A DNA stretch of 64,000 bases from the NCBI GenBank assembly GCA_016715625.1, contig JADJZU010000046.1, positions 1 through 64,000 on the forward strand. The letters are read 5' to 3'. Made by a program: the position numbers and the translations under genes. Positions 38,147 through 48,408 of the stretch are shown piece after piece (within the stretch, counting starts at the first letter, position 1; every line of letters begins with the position of its first letter). The notes under the pieces are model-generated. The model worked only from the letters and a program-made list of their open reading frames with translations, did not search any database and was not told the DNA's origin. The stretch is from Bacteroidota bacterium. Lineage in GTDB: Bacteria > Bacteroidota > Bacteroidia > Chitinophagales > LD1.

Positions 38147-41100
38147 TTAGAACGTAACCTGCGCGCGGGCAAAGAACTGAGCGCCCATTAAAGGGGTGCC
38201 CGGGAAACTGCGCCACTGGTAGTTGACAAAATTGTTGACGTTGATAGACAGCAACAGGCCTTTGTAGAAATTGGGTCGGTAGCTGAGGCGCAGGTCGGGG
38301 AGGTAGGCCGCCTTCACATCGCCCGAATACACCGAGCTTTCGGCTTTGTAGCCCATTTGGTAGCGGAACGAAAAACCATAACCGATGCCAATCTTTTTCA
38401 GCAAATGGTCAAAGGTGACCGATGCCTTTACCTTGGGAGCGTTGAGCGGCACATTTTCGCCACTGCTCAGCGTCAGCTGGTCTTTGTTCACCCAGCTCAG
38501 GGTAGCGCCTGCATTTACGCTGTGGCGGTCGTCTTCGTAGGCATTGTATTGCAAGCCCAAATCGAGCCCAAACACATCGAGGCGGCCCAGGTTTTTGTAA
38601 GTAAGAATGTAGTCGGAGTTTACCAACTGGTCATCGTTAGGCGTGATGGTTCCCATCGGGAAATTATACGAAAGCACAATCAGCTCGTCCCACACACTGC
38701 CCGGAATAGAGGGAACAATCAGCGAGTTTTGCAGGGCACCCACCCCATCGAGCGAGCTCAGTAAGATAGAGTTGAGCGCACCGCCACCGCTGTAGAGGTT
38801 TTTGTAAAGCAAGCCATTGGTATCAATCGCAAAATTGCCGTTGGCATCATAGCTGCCCCCACCCAGGTATGACTCGTGGTCGAGCATCACCGCCCCCGAA
38901 GCCGAGCGCAGCGCACTCACATATTGACTGATGCGGGTCCAGTATAAATCTACCTGCACCGACAGCTTGCTGGCAATAAGCCCCTTGTAGCCCAGCTCCA
39001 GCGTTTGGGTAAACGAGTTGTTGATGCGCTTCAGGTTCTGAAAACTGGAAGCCGCCAGCGTATCAAAACTTACTTTCTGCGCCAGGTTAGCATAGTCTAC
39101 GGCTATCTGGTCGGCATTTACCACCGTGCCATTGCCTTGTATACCATTGAAAATATTGTTGACAATACTATTGGCCACAATCGGATTTTGGCCCGAGCTC
39201 ACAAATATGCCTTTCACGTATTTGGTAATGGAATCGAACATTTGTGTATTGATGCTCTTGTTGCCGTAGGTAACCCACTGGCCTTCCGGTGCGCTCCAAG
39301 GAGCGGTTTTAAACTGCACGGTGCCGGTGGCATCGTCATATTTATAGTTCCAGCCGTAAGGGTTACCAATACCGCGCACGTTAATGCCGTTAGGAATTAA
39401 ACCATTCGACAAATCCAGAAACTGATTAAGCGTATTGGGCGAATCGAAGGCGCGGTTATAGGTAATGCGAATGTTGTGGCCGGTAGCCGGCTTAAACACC
39501 ACAGCCGCACGCGGGCTGGCAGCCACGGATTTGATAATGCTGTTGTAATCGACCCGGATGGCCGCCAATAACTTGAGCCATTTGAACGGGTCATATTCGC
39601 CCTGCAGGTAACCTCCGGCCTGGGTCAGATTATCGCGGTCTTCAAAGCGGCCGTTGATGGTTCCTTTGGTATCGGGGCGGGTCATGAGCACATCCACGCC
39701 ATAAATAAAGTTCAGGCTCTTGATGGGGCTGTAGCTGTGCTGCACCTGCACCACATGCAGTTTACTTTTATCAATCAAACGCTGCACCTGATAGGCAGCC
39801 GGTGGCGAGGATGAGTTGTAATCGTTGCGGGCCGAGGGCGACAACTGCGGAATGAGGAAGGTGTTGCCGGCATCGCTGCTGTTGATGAAATACTGCACAA
39901 ATAAATTTTTCCATTTAAAGCGGGTTTGCAGATACCAGTAAATCCACGAGCCGCTGGCGCCTCCTGCCGAGGCCGCTCCCAGGCCGGTAAGTTCCACATT
40001 GCGGGCTCCGGCAATACCACCGTTTACGGTAATGGTAATGTCTTCGATGGGTTTAATATCAAAGCGGGCATCGGCTGTAAACTTGCGGATTCTGAAATCT
40101 TTTTGAAAGCGCTGAATGTTGGGTTGCCCGTTTACGCTATCGGGGATAAACACCTGTCCGCGGGCCGCACTGCCGAACAGCAGGCTATCGCCATCATACG
40201 GTTCGCGGGCATCGTAGTTGGGATAATCCACCGCCTGAAAATAACTGCCGGAGATTTTGTAGCCGAACTTGCCATCCCACAGTTTGCCGCTGTGCCGAAA
40301 CTCGGGGTTAATGATATTGCCCGACAACACTCTTTTCTTAGCCCGGCCGGCTATCGAATCCGGATTCGGATTACCGGTAAAGTATTCGTTGCCATAGCGG
40401 CCTATCGGCAGCTCCTGCATGGAAGTATCCAGCACCGTAAAGCCACTGGTGAAAGCAATGGTGGTTTCAAATTTCTTTTTCTGCATTAAAGGGTCTTTGG
40501 TAATAATGTGCACCACACCCGATGAAGCATTGGGCCCGTAAAGTGCCGATGCCGGACCGCGCACCACTTCTATGCGCTCAAAGTCAAGATTGCTGGTAGG
40601 CGTCAACTGATAGGCGTTCACCCGCAGCGAAGGCACCGAGCCAATGCGATTATCCACCACATTCAATACCGAACCCGAAAAAATATTATTGAAACCGCGC
40701 ACCACCACGTTGCTGCTCACCAGGCCGGTGCGCATCACATCCACTCCGGGGGTAGTTTTCAATTGCTCAATGGGAGTGGTCACCACATTGCGCTCCAGTT
40801 TATCGGCACCAATCACCGACACCGAAGCCGGTGCGTCCAATACCTTTTCGCTCTTTTTGGAAGCCGACACCACAATCTGATTGAGGCCCACGCCTTCGTT
40901 TACCAAATCAACATTGAGCACATAGTTGCCTTGTTTGGTGTCAATGGCGTACTCCTTCGGGTCTATACCGACATAGCTAAACACAATGGTCTTGGCATCT
41001 TTCGGAACCTCAATGGTATAGTTGCCGGCATCATCGGTCGTGGTGCCGATGGTGGTTCCTTTAATGACCACCGTGGCACCGCCCAGGGCTTGCTTTTGTT

Positions 41101-41197
41101 CGTCCTGCACATTGCCGCTAATGCGGATTTTGTCTTGCGAAAAACCGAGGAGGGTCAACAGTAAAAATAACGAGCTGAGTAGAATTTCTTTTCTCAT
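38147..41197 (-). CDS. TonB-dependent outer-membrane receptor with carboxypeptidase-regulatory-like domain
   Basis: The 1016-aa protein has a signal peptide (MRKEILLSSLFLLLTLLGFS), a carboxypeptidase-regulatory-like domain (ISGNVQDEQKQALGGATVVI, residues about 24-105), a plug domain (VEQ-type motifs IEQLKTTPGVDVMRTG and ERIEVVRGPASALYGPNASS) and a 22-strand barrel ending in ARAQVTF. No SusD gene is adjacent, so it is not a polysaccharide-utilisation pair; siderophore, cobalamin or another substrate is possible. It is intact. Confidence 0.9.
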   Translation of the reverse strand: MRKEILLSSLFLLLTLLGFSQDKIRISGNVQDEQKQALGGATVVIKGTTIGTTTDDAGNYTIEVPKDAKTIVFSYVGIDPKEYAIDTKQGNYVLNVDLVNEGVGLNQIVVSASKKSEKVLDAPASVSVIGADKLERNVVTTPIEQLKTTPGVDVMRTGLVSSNVVVRGFNNIFSGSVLNVVDNRIGSVPSLRVNAYQLTPTSNLDFERIEVVRGPASALYGPNASSGVVHIITKDPLMQKKKFETTIAFTSGFTVLDTSMQELPIGRYGNEYFTGNPNPDSIAGRAKKRVLSGNIINPEFRHSGKLWDGKFGYKISGSYFQAVDYPNYDAREPYDGDSLLFGSAARGQVFIPDSVNGQPNIQRFQKDFRIRKFTADARFDIKPIEDITITVNGGIAGARNVELTGLGAASAGGASGSWIYWYLQTRFKWKNLFVQYFINSSDAGNTFLIPQLSPSARNDYNSSSPPAAYQVQRLIDKSKLHVVQVQHSYSPIKSLNFIYGVDVLMTRPDTKGTINGRFEDRDNLTQAGGYLQGEYDPFKWLKLLAAIRVDYNSIIKSVAASPRAAVVFKPATGHNIRITYNRAFDSPNTLNQFLDLSNGLIPNGINVRGIGNPYGWNYKYDDATGTVQFKTAPWSAPEGQWVTYGNKSINTQMFDSITKYVKGIFVSSGQNPIVANSIVNNIFNGIQGNGTVVNADQIAVDYANLAQKVSFDTLAASSFQNLKRINNSFTQTLELGYKGLIASKLSVQVDLYWTRISQYVSALRSASGAVMLDHESYLGGGSYDANGNFAIDTNGLLYKNLYSGGGALNSILLSSLDGVGALQNSLIVPSIPGSVWDELIVLSYNFPMGTITPNDDQLVNSDYILTYKNLGRLDVFGLDLGLQYNAYEDDRHSVNAGATLSWVNKDQLTLSSGENVPLNAPKVKASVTFDHLLKKIGIGYGFSFRYQMGYKAESSVYSGDVKAAYLPDLRLSYRPNFYKGLLLSINVNNFVNYQWRSFPGTPLMGAQFFARAQVTF

Positions 41198-41269
41198 AGT
41201 CAGGGCTTTGTTTAGCGCAATATGATAAAAACCTGAAAAAGTAAAAACCTCCGCGCTTTTTGTAAGCCC

Positions 41270-41869
41270 CTACCCTTTCACACGGCTTTGCAATACCGCT
41301 GTTACATCCCCCAGGTTTTTGCCCTTTGCCTGTAGCAGTATCAGATAATGAAAAAGCAAATCGGCTGCTTCGTTCAGGAACAATTCGTCATGGCTGTCTT
41401 TCGCTTCAATCACTAACTCCACCGCTTCCTCTCCCACCTTCTGGGCTATTTTATTGATTCCTTTTTCGAACAACCTGGAGGTGTAAGATTCGGAGCTGGG
41501 CTTTAGCTGCCGGTCCGCAATGGTGCCTTCCAGGGCTGCTATAAACTGCAAGGGATGTGGATTGTTTTTTTCTCCCCAGCAGGTATCGGTTCCTGTGTGG
41601 CAAACCGGCCCCCGGGGGCTTGCCTGAATCAGTAAGGTATCGTTATCGCAGTCTGCCTGTATGCTCTCCACGTGCAAATAATGACCGCTCTCTTCGCCTT
41701 TAGTCCACAGTCGTTTTTTGCTCCGGCTGTAAAAAGTAACCCTGCGTTCGGCTTCGGTTTTTTGCAGGGCCGCTTCGTTCATGTAGCCCAGCATTAATAC
41801 ATTTTTGGTTTTGCTATCCTGCACAATAGCCGGAACCAGTCCGTCTCCTTTGCTAAAATCTACTGTCAT
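41270..41869 (-). CDS. hisIE: bifunctional phosphoribosyl-AMP cyclohydrolase / phosphoribosyl-ATP pyrophosphatase
   Basis: Histidine steps 2 and 3 in one 199-aa protein. The cyclohydrolase part has MLGYMNEAALQKT, RRVTFYSRSKKRLWTKGE and the zinc cysteines in DCDNDTLL and CHTGTDTCWG. The pyrophosphatase part (residues 105-199) has the acidic GEEAVELVIEAK and NEAADLLFHYLILL helices. It is the last gene of the operon and overlaps hisF by 4 bases. Confidence 0.95.
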   Translation of the reverse strand: MTVDFSKGDGLVPAIVQDSKTKNVLMLGYMNEAALQKTEAERRVTFYSRSKKRLWTKGEESGHYLHVESIQADCDNDTLLIQASPRGPVCHTGTDTCWGEKNNPHPLQFIAALEGTIADRQLKPSSESYTSRLFEKGINKIAQKVGEEAVELVIEAKDSHDELFLNEAADLLFHYLILLQAKGKNLGDVTAVLQSRVKG

Positions 41870-42621
41870 AATCGTACCGGTATTTGATGTTGTTGTAAAA
41901 AGTGTTTGAGTTCGCGAATGCTGATTTCCTGAAAGTGAAATATGCTGGCGGCTAATGCAGCATCGGCATGGCCTTCGGTAAATGTTTCCACAAAATGCTG
42001 CATGCTTCCCGCACCACCCGATGCAATCACCGGAATGTTCACCACCGAGGAAAGCTGCCGGAGGGCCACATTCGCAAAGCCGTTTTTGGTGCCATCGTGG
42101 TTCATGGAAGTAAAGAGAATTTCACCGGCACCGAGCTGCTCGCTTTGTTGTGCCCAGGCAAATAAATCCAACTCGGTAGCCAGGCGCCCGCCATTCAAAT
42201 ACACCTTCCAGCCCGTGGCGGTTTCCTTTGCATCTATTGCTAATACCAAACACTGACTTCCGAACTTGTCTGCAATGTCGGCTATTAGAGCAGGATGCTT
42301 TACAGCTGCCGAGTTCAGCGACACCTTATCGGCTCCCGATTGCAGCAATACGTTTACATCTTCCACCGTGCCAATACCCCCGCCCACGGTGAATGGAATA
42401 TTGATGTGCTGTGCAATGCGCTCTACCAGGGTGGCCAGGGTTTTACGCTTTTCGTGTGTGGCAGTAATGTCCAAAAAAACCAGTTCATCGGCTCCTTCGT
42501 CCGCGTAGCGCCTCGCCAGTTCCACGGCATCGCCCGCATCGCGCAGGTTTTCAAAGTTGACCCCTTTTACCGTGCGGCCATCTTTAATATCCAGACAGGG
42601 AATAATTCGTTTGGCAAGCAT
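41866..42621 (-). CDS. hisF: imidazole glycerol-phosphate synthase, cyclase subunit
   Basis: A TIM barrel of 251 aa. It starts MLAKRIIPCLDIKDGRTVKG with the first catalytic aspartate (CLDIKDGR) and has the second, D130-region, in VLAIDAKE; GGIGTVEDV and ASGGAGSMQHF bind phosphates. It uses ammonia from HisH. It follows hisA after 3 bases and overlaps hisIE by 4. Confidence 0.95.
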   Translation of the reverse strand: MLAKRIIPCLDIKDGRTVKGVNFENLRDAGDAVELARRYADEGADELVFLDITATHEKRKTLATLVERIAQHINIPFTVGGGIGTVEDVNVLLQSGADKVSLNSAAVKHPALIADIADKFGSQCLVLAIDAKETATGWKVYLNGGRLATELDLFAWAQQSEQLGAGEILFTSMNHDGTKNGFANVALRQLSSVVNIPVIASGGAGSMQHFVETFTEGHADAALAASIFHFQEISIRELKHFLQQHQIPVRL

Positions 42622-42624
42622 AAA

Positions 42625-43353
42625 CTACGGTTGTTTTTTTTGAAAGGCAGCCAGGTCCTGAAGATTGATTTTGCCCTCGTAAATCGCCTTGCCCACAATA
42701 GCTCCATACAAGCCGCAGTCCGCCAGGTGCTGTAACTCTGCCATACTGCTTACACCTCCGCTGGCTATCAAATGTAAGCCGGGAAACTGTTGCAAAATCT
42801 TTTGATACAAACCCACCGATGAACCTTGCAGCATACCGTCTTTGGAAATATCAGTGCAGATTACATACTGTATCCCCGCGGCTGTGTAATCGTTCAAAAA
42901 ATCGAATAGCGACAGGTTACTTTCCTTCTGCCAGCCATGGATAGCTACCAGTTCGTTCCTCACATCGGCCCCCAAAATTATTTTAGACGCACCATAGTGA
43001 TTCATCCATCGCAATACGGTTTCGCGCGAGGTGACGGCTATGCTGCCGGCCGTAATTTTGGCGGCACCCGATTCAAATGCTATCTGTATATCCTCATCGC
43101 TCTTGATGCCTCCGCCAAAATCAACTTCGAGTTTGGTCTGTGATGCAATGGCTTTCAGCACGGCATGATTGACAATGTGGCTCGCTTTGGCTCCGTCTAA
43201 ATCAACCAGATGTAAGTGGGTGATACCGGCAGCCTCCCATTGTTTGGCTACCTCCAAGGGTTCCTGATGATAAACGGTTTTCAGTGCGTAGTCGCCCTGC
43301 GAAAGCCGGACACACTTTCCATCTATTATATCTATGGCGGGAATAACGTTCAT
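42625..43353 (-). CDS. hisA: ProFAR isomerase
   Basis: A 242-aa TIM barrel with PAIDIIDGKCVRLSQGDY (catalytic Asp8), GGGIKSDEDIQIAFESGA, and ICTDISKDGMLQGSSVGLY with the second aspartate. It isomerises the fourth histidine intermediate. The start overlaps the hisH stop by 4 bases. Confidence 0.95.
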   Translation of the reverse strand: MNVIPAIDIIDGKCVRLSQGDYALKTVYHQEPLEVAKQWEAAGITHLHLVDLDGAKASHIVNHAVLKAIASQTKLEVDFGGGIKSDEDIQIAFESGAAKITAGSIAVTSRETVLRWMNHYGASKIILGADVRNELVAIHGWQKESNLSLFDFLNDYTAAGIQYVICTDISKDGMLQGSSVGLYQKILQQFPGLHLIASGGVSSMAELQHLADCGLYGAIVGKAIYEGKINLQDLAAFQKKQP

Positions 43354-43916
43354 CGGGCTTCCAGAAATTTTTGCAACAACTGTTCGCCTGCCTCACCGCT
43401 TTTCTCGGGATGAAACTGCACGCCATAAAAGTTATCTTTTTGCACGGCAGCGGAAAAGTCGGTGATGTATTGACAGGTCAGTGTGGTGTAGTTGTTTACG
43501 GGCACATAATAGCTGTGAACGAAATAATAAAAGCCGGTGGTTTGCTGTTGACTATCGGTAGTCTGTTGCCAGCCCATGTGCGGAACCTTGGCTTTGGGTT
43601 CAAAAAGTTTTACGGTTTCATCGAAGATGCCTAAGCAAGGGGTTTTACCTTCTTCACTAAACTTACACATCAATTGCATGCCCAGGCAAATCCCTAACAC
43701 CGGCTGCTTCAACTGCGGTATCAATCGGTCAAGTTGTTTTTCTTTCAATACATCCATCGCTGCTTTGGCATGACCCACGCCCGGAAAAATGACTTTATCG
43801 GCACTCAGAATATCTTCCTCATTACTACTCAACACCGGATTTACACCCAGCCGCTGAAAAGCAAATTTCACCGATTGCGTGTTGCCGGCTCCGTAATCAA
43901 TGATGACCAATTTCAT
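43350..43916 (-). CDS. hisH: imidazole glycerol-phosphate synthase, glutamine amidotransferase subunit
   Basis: A class I glutaminase of 188 aa. The nucleophile elbow is GICLGMQLMC, and the catalytic His/Glu pair is FHPEKSG near the C-terminus; IDYGAGNTQSV opens the protein. It feeds ammonia to HisF. It overlaps both neighbours by 4 bases. Confidence 0.95.
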   Translation of the reverse strand: MKLVIIDYGAGNTQSVKFAFQRLGVNPVLSSNEEDILSADKVIFPGVGHAKAAMDVLKEKQLDRLIPQLKQPVLGICLGMQLMCKFSEEGKTPCLGIFDETVKLFEPKAKVPHMGWQQTTDSQQQTTGFYYFVHSYYVPVNNYTTLTCQYITDFSAAVQKDNFYGVQFHPEKSGEAGEQLLQKFLEAR

Positions 43917-45049
43917 AAAATTCCTTTCGTGCTCGGCAACTGCATGTTATTCAAATCCCGCTTCACCGCCATTTTGATGGCTTTGGCAAAGGCTTTAAAG
44001 ATGGCTTCAATCTTATGATGTTCGTTTTCGCCTTCGGCCTTGATGTTCAGATTGCATTTTGCAGCATCGCTGAAAGATTTAAAGAAGTGGAAAAACATTT
44101 CGGTGGGCACATCGCCTACTTTTTCGCGCTGAAAGGTGGCGTTCCATTCTATCCAGTTTCGTCCGCCAAAATCTAAAGTCACCTGTGCCAGTGCATCATC
44201 CATAGGCAGGCAGAAGCCATACCGCTCTATGCCCTTTTTATCGCCCAGGGCCAAAGCAAATGTTTCGCCTAAGGTGATGGCCGTGTCCTCGATGGTGTGG
44301 TGCTCGTCAATATGCAAGTCGCCCTGTGCAGTCACCGTCAAATCCACGCCACCGTGCCGGGCAATCTGCTCCAGCATGTGATTTAAAAAATGCAAGCCCG
44401 TGGAAACCTCCGCTTTGCCGGAGCCATCGAGATTCAGCTCCACGGCAATCTGCGTTTCTTTGGTGTGGCGCGAGTGCCGGGCCACACGCGGCCCGCCTTT
44501 CAGGTAATTATAAATATGCTCCCAATGGCGCGACTCCAGCGCTATGTATTCTTTCAGCGTTTGCGCGTTGTCGCTGCCTGTTTCCGAAGCACCTAAGTTT
44601 CTTCCATCATTCAACCAAAAACATTTGCTGCCCAGGTTTTTGGCCAGCAACACATCGGTAATGCGGTCGCCAATAACAAACGAATGCTTCAGGTCGTAGG
44701 CTTCGGAGAAATACTTCGTCAGCATGCCGGTGCCCGGCTTGCGGGTAGGTAAATTTTCTTCCGGAAAAGATTTATCAATGTGCACATCGGCAAAGTGTAT
44801 GCCTTCGCCTGCGAAGGTTTTCACAATAAAGTTCTGCACTTCCCAGAATTCATCTTCCGGAAAAACATCGGTGCCCAGGCCATCCTGATTAGTGACCATC
44901 ACCAGCTCATAGTCCAGCTCGCGCGCTATCTTTCCCAACCAATAGAATATCTCCGGATAAAAAAGGAGTTTGCTGAATTGCTCAATCTTAAAATCATCGG
45001 TCTCCAGAATCAATGTTCCATCCCGGTCTATAAACAATACTTTTTTCAT
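43913..45049 (-). CDS. hisB: bifunctional histidinol-phosphatase / imidazole glycerol-phosphate dehydratase
   Basis: The 378-aa fusion has an N-terminal HAD phosphatase (FIDRDGTLI, TNQDGLGT, RKPGTGML, GDRITDVLLAKNLGSK) and a C-terminal dehydratase (LNHMLEQIARHGG, IDEHHTIEDTAITLGE, NEHHKIEAIFKAFAKAI), whose His/Glu clusters bind manganese. It overlaps hisH and hisC by 4 bases each. The fusion is the enterobacterial-type arrangement also common in Bacteroidota. Confidence 0.95.
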   Translation of the reverse strand: MKKVLFIDRDGTLILETDDFKIEQFSKLLFYPEIFYWLGKIARELDYELVMVTNQDGLGTDVFPEDEFWEVQNFIVKTFAGEGIHFADVHIDKSFPEENLPTRKPGTGMLTKYFSEAYDLKHSFVIGDRITDVLLAKNLGSKCFWLNDGRNLGASETGSDNAQTLKEYIALESRHWEHIYNYLKGGPRVARHSRHTKETQIAVELNLDGSGKAEVSTGLHFLNHMLEQIARHGGVDLTVTAQGDLHIDEHHTIEDTAITLGETFALALGDKKGIERYGFCLPMDDALAQVTLDFGGRNWIEWNATFQREKVGDVPTEMFFHFFKSFSDAAKCNLNIKAEGENEHHKIEAIFKAFAKAIKMAVKRDLNNMQLPSTKGIL

Positions 45050-46095
45050 GCTTTATACATTTTGATTACCCTGATTATGTTTTCGTTTTCCTCCGGGGTG
45101 CCTACGGTGATGCGCAGACAGCCTTCGCACAGCAGCACCTTGCTGCGGTCGCGCACAATGATTCCATTTTCTACCAGGTGTTTATACAGGCCCGGGGCAT
45201 CGGTTACCCGCAGCAGGATGAAGTTGGCATCGCTCGGAAATACCTTCTGCGTCAGCGGCAGCGTTTTTAGTTCGGTGATGAGCGCTTCGCGAAGCGCCAC
45301 CGTTTGCCGGATATGTTCGTTCACTCATTGGATATTATCCAGCGCCTCCAGCGCATACTGCTGGGTAGCGATATTGATATTGTAAGGTGGTTTTACTTTG
45401 TTCAAATAGTGGATAATCGTTTCGGAAGCAAAGGCCATACCCAGGCGCAGCGCAGCCAGTCCCCAGGCTTTTGAAAAAGTTTGCAGCACCACCAGGTTAT
45501 CATATTCCGTCAACCACCGGATAGCAGATTTTTGGCGGGAGTAATTGATATACGCCTCGTCTATCACCACAATGCCGTTAAATTTCTGCACCAATAACTC
45601 TACGTCATCGGCATGAAAAGAATTGGCCGTAGGGTTATTGGGCGAACAAATGAAAAGCAGTTTTACCGATGGGGTGAGCGATTCCAAAATCTGCTCCACG
45701 TCTAATTCAAAACCGGGGAGAAGATTCACCCGCACGATGTCTACATTATGGATGTGAGCGCTTACTTCATACATGCCGTAGGTAGGCGGGCAAATGAGGA
45801 CTTTATCCTGCGCGGGTTCGCAAAAAACCCGGAACAATAAATCAATGGCTTCATCGCTGCCATTGCCCAAAAAAATATTCTGTGGCGGCACTCCTTTCAC
45901 CCGACTTATTTTTTCTTTCAGTTCCTTTTGCAGCGGGTCCGGATAGCGGTTGTAGTTTTGGGGCAGCGGAGAGCCAAAGCTGTTTTCGTTGGCATCTAAG
46001 TACACCGATGCCTCTCCCTTAAACTCATCGCGCGCGCTGGCATACGGTTTCAGCGCTTTAATATTGGGACGCACCCAGGCTTCTATCTCTTTCAT
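45046..46095 (-). CDS. hisC: histidinol-phosphate aminotransferase with an in-frame stop
   Basis: A PLP enzyme: LGNGSDEAIDLLFR, CSPNNPTANSF, VIDEAYINYS and the Schiff-base lysine in TFSKAWGLAALRLG. Residues 1-256 are followed by TGA at 45325-45327, and the same frame continues VNEHIRQTVALREAL to the normal C-terminus (RITVGTPEENENII). One base change (for example CGA to TGA) explains it; no frame change is needed. Full length would be 349 aa. It overlaps hisB and hisD by 4 bases. TGA is an ordinary stop elsewhere in the window, so recoding is unlikely. Confidence 0.9.
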
Positions 46096-47384
46096 GGTTT
46101 TCTTTTGAGATGCTTCAGACGTATGCTTACCGCATTTTTGTGGGCTATCAGTTGTTCGGCTGCTGCCATGGTTTCTATCACGGGTCCCAGGTTCATCAAT
46201 CCCTTGCGACTTATTTTTTGAAAGGTAATTTTCTTTGTAAAAGAATCCAGCGATACTCCACTATACATGCGGGCGTAGCCGTTGGTGGGCAGGGTGTGAT
46301 TGGTGCCGCTGGCATAATCACCGGCACTTTCGGGTGTGTTATTGCCAATAAAAACAGAGCCTGCGTTGGCTACGTGTTTCGTAAAATACTTTTTGTCTTT
46401 CACGGCTACAATCAAATGCTCGGGGGCATAGTCGTTAATGAGCTGGAGCGCCTCCGCTTTATCTTTCACCAATATCAGTTTGGAATGTTACAGGGCTGCC
46501 GAAGCAATGGCCTGTCGGGGGAGGGTCTTCAGTTGCTGCTGCACCTGTTCCCTTACTTTTTGCAGCAAGGCCTCTTTCCAGGTTACCAGCAGCACCTGAC
46601 TATCGGGGCCGTGCTCCGCCTGCGATAGTAAATCAGCCGCCACAAAAGCAGGCACACAAGTTTCATCGGCCACCACCAGCACCTCCGAGGGGCCGGCCGG
46701 CATATCAATGGCCACGCCCTGTTGCTGCACCAGCTGCTTGGCCAGGGTTACAAAGCGGTTGCCGGGGCCAAAAATCTTATCCACTTTAGGCACACTCTGC
46801 GTGCCATAGGCCATAGCCGCTATGGCCTGCGCGCCTCCGGTTTTGTAAACAGCCGTTACTCCGCACAACTGTGCCGCAAACAAAATAGCCGGATGAATTT
46901 TGCCATCCTTGCCGGGAGGCGTGCACAACACCACCTGTTGGCAGCCCGCTATTTTGGCGGGAGTGGCCAGCATGAGCACCGTGGAAAAAAGAGGGGCCGT
47001 GCCTCCGGGAATGTATAAGCCCACCTTTTCAATCGCCCGGCTTTCGCGCCAGCACACCACCCCCGGGGTGGTGGTGATTTTCTTTTCGCTGCGCTGCTGC
47101 GCCCGGTGAAACCGCGCTATGTTCTGCTGCGCCTGGCGGATAGCTTCCTTTAAATCTTTCGGCAGTTGTGAAACGGCTTCCTTCCACTCTTTGGCAGTAA
47201 GCGTTAAACGGTCCTGTTTTACTTTATCGAACTGCAGGGCATATTTCCGGAGGGCCGCATCTCCGTTTTGCTGCACCGCGGCCAGTATGTCGGCTACCGT
47301 CTTGTGGGCTGTATCGGCCTCCATGGCCGGCCGCTGCAACAAAGCCGCTCTGGTTTTAGCATTAGGGTATCGCACTGTGTTCAT
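46092..47384 (-). CDS. hisD: histidinol dehydrogenase with an in-frame stop
   Basis: The last two steps of histidine synthesis. The 430-aa frame shows CWRESRAIEKVGLYIPGGTA, TGGAQAIAAMAYGTQSV, IDMPAGPSEVLVVAD, and after the break TPESAGDYASGTNHTLPTNG with the zinc/catalytic histidines. The frame is split by TAA at 46488-46490 (...AIASAAL-stop-HSKLILVKDKAEAL). The flanks align in one frame, so one substitution (CAA or GAA to TAA) is enough. It follows hisG after 16 bases. Confidence 0.9.
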
Positions 47385-47400
47385 AGCTCTTTGCTTGTAT

Positions 47401-48261
47401 TTACATCACCATTTTTTCAATCGGCACCACCAATATGCCCTCGGCTCCGTGCTGCTTCAGCGCATCTATCTTGTCCCAAAATTCTTTTTCGCTGATGACC
47501 GAGTGCAGCGAACTCCAGCCTTCTTTAGCCAGAGGCAAAATAGTGGGACTTTTCATGCCGGGGAGCAAGGCAATAATAGCGTTCAGTTTGTCGTTGGGGG
47601 CATTGAGCAAAATGTATTTGTTGCTGCGGGCCGCCTGCACGGCCTGTATTCTGAACAGGAGTTTATCTAAGAGCTGCTGCGCCCCGGGCCGAAGGTTTTG
47701 GCCGGCAATCAGCACCGCCTCCGACTCAAAAAGCACCTCCACTTCTTTTAACCCGTTTTTGAACAGCGTGGAGCCGGTGCTCACAATATCGCAAATGGCA
47801 TCGGCCAGGCCAATATTGGGCGCAATTTCTACCGAGCCGGATATTTCGTGAATCTCCGCGGCCAGGTGGTGCTGCTGCAAAAAGGCGCGCACTGTGTTGG
47901 GATACGAAGTCGCAATTTTCTTCCCCTCAAAATAGCGCAGCCCCGGGTATTCGTCCCGCTTGGGAATGGCCAGGCATACGCGGCATTTGCTGAAGCCCAG
48001 CGCCAGCTTCACCTCCACGCGGTGCGCTTTTTCCACCAATATGTTTTGGCCTATCAGGGCAATGTCGGCCACTCCGTCTTCCACATACTGCGGAATGTCG
48101 CTGTTGCGCAGAAAAAAAATCTCTGCCGGAAAATTGCGGGCCGTCACCTTCAGCTGGTCGGTGCCATTGTCTACGGCTATGCCGCAGTCTTTTATCAGGC
48201 GCAGCGAATCTTCGTTGAGCCGACCCGATTTTTGAATCGCTATTTTGAGTTTTGTTTCCAT
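47401..48261 (-). CDS. hisG: ATP phosphoribosyltransferase, long form
   Basis: First enzyme of histidine synthesis, 286 aa. It shows KIAIQKSGRLNEDS, VADIALIGQNILVE, IATSYPNTVRAFLQQ and the PRPP loop (DAICDIVSTGSTLFKNGLKE). The C-terminal 75 residues are the histidine-binding regulatory domain, so no HisZ is needed. It is the first gene of the operon; the promoter must lie in the 475-base gap that also holds the 42-bp array. Confidence 0.95.
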   Translation of the reverse strand: METKLKIAIQKSGRLNEDSLRLIKDCGIAVDNGTDQLKVTARNFPAEIFFLRNSDIPQYVEDGVADIALIGQNILVEKAHRVEVKLALGFSKCRVCLAIPKRDEYPGLRYFEGKKIATSYPNTVRAFLQQHHLAAEIHEISGSVEIAPNIGLADAICDIVSTGSTLFKNGLKEVEVLFESEAVLIAGQNLRPGAQQLLDKLLFRIQAVQAARSNKYILLNAPNDKLNAIIALLPGMKSPTILPLAKEGWSSLHSVISEKEFWDKIDALKQHGAEGILVVPIEKMVM

Positions 48262-48281
48262 GCTGTGCGCTTAAATTAAAA

Positions 48282-48310
48282 AAGCCCGATGCTAATAACA
48301 AAGGGCCGTA
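48282..48310 (-). promoter_or_regulatory. weak hairpin with T-run in the hisG leader
   Basis: On the minus strand GCCC and GGGC pair around a 15-base loop and run into T6, 20 bases before hisG. It could be an attenuator-like element, but no His-rich leader peptide was found and the stem is only 4-5 pairs. Confidence 0.25.
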
Positions 48311-48408
48311 ATATTGGTTTTGTTGCACCAAATCTCAAAAGAAAGAATAAAGAACAGGGAATGGCAGTTGGATGTATGGGCCACATAAATAAAAAAAACG
48401 CAACACTA

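Noticed and set aside
37719..38150. Overlapping open frames on both strands across the 42-bp array
   Set aside because: All arise from the repeat period; they overlap each other and the DAHP synthase end.
38147..41197. SusC of a polysaccharide-utilisation locus
   Set aside because: No SusD-like gene or carbohydrate enzymes flank it.
45325..45327. TGA recoding (for example as a sense codon) to explain the hisC stop
   Set aside because: TGA ends other genes here in the normal way, for example the helical protein at 62642, and hisD has a TAA of the same kind.
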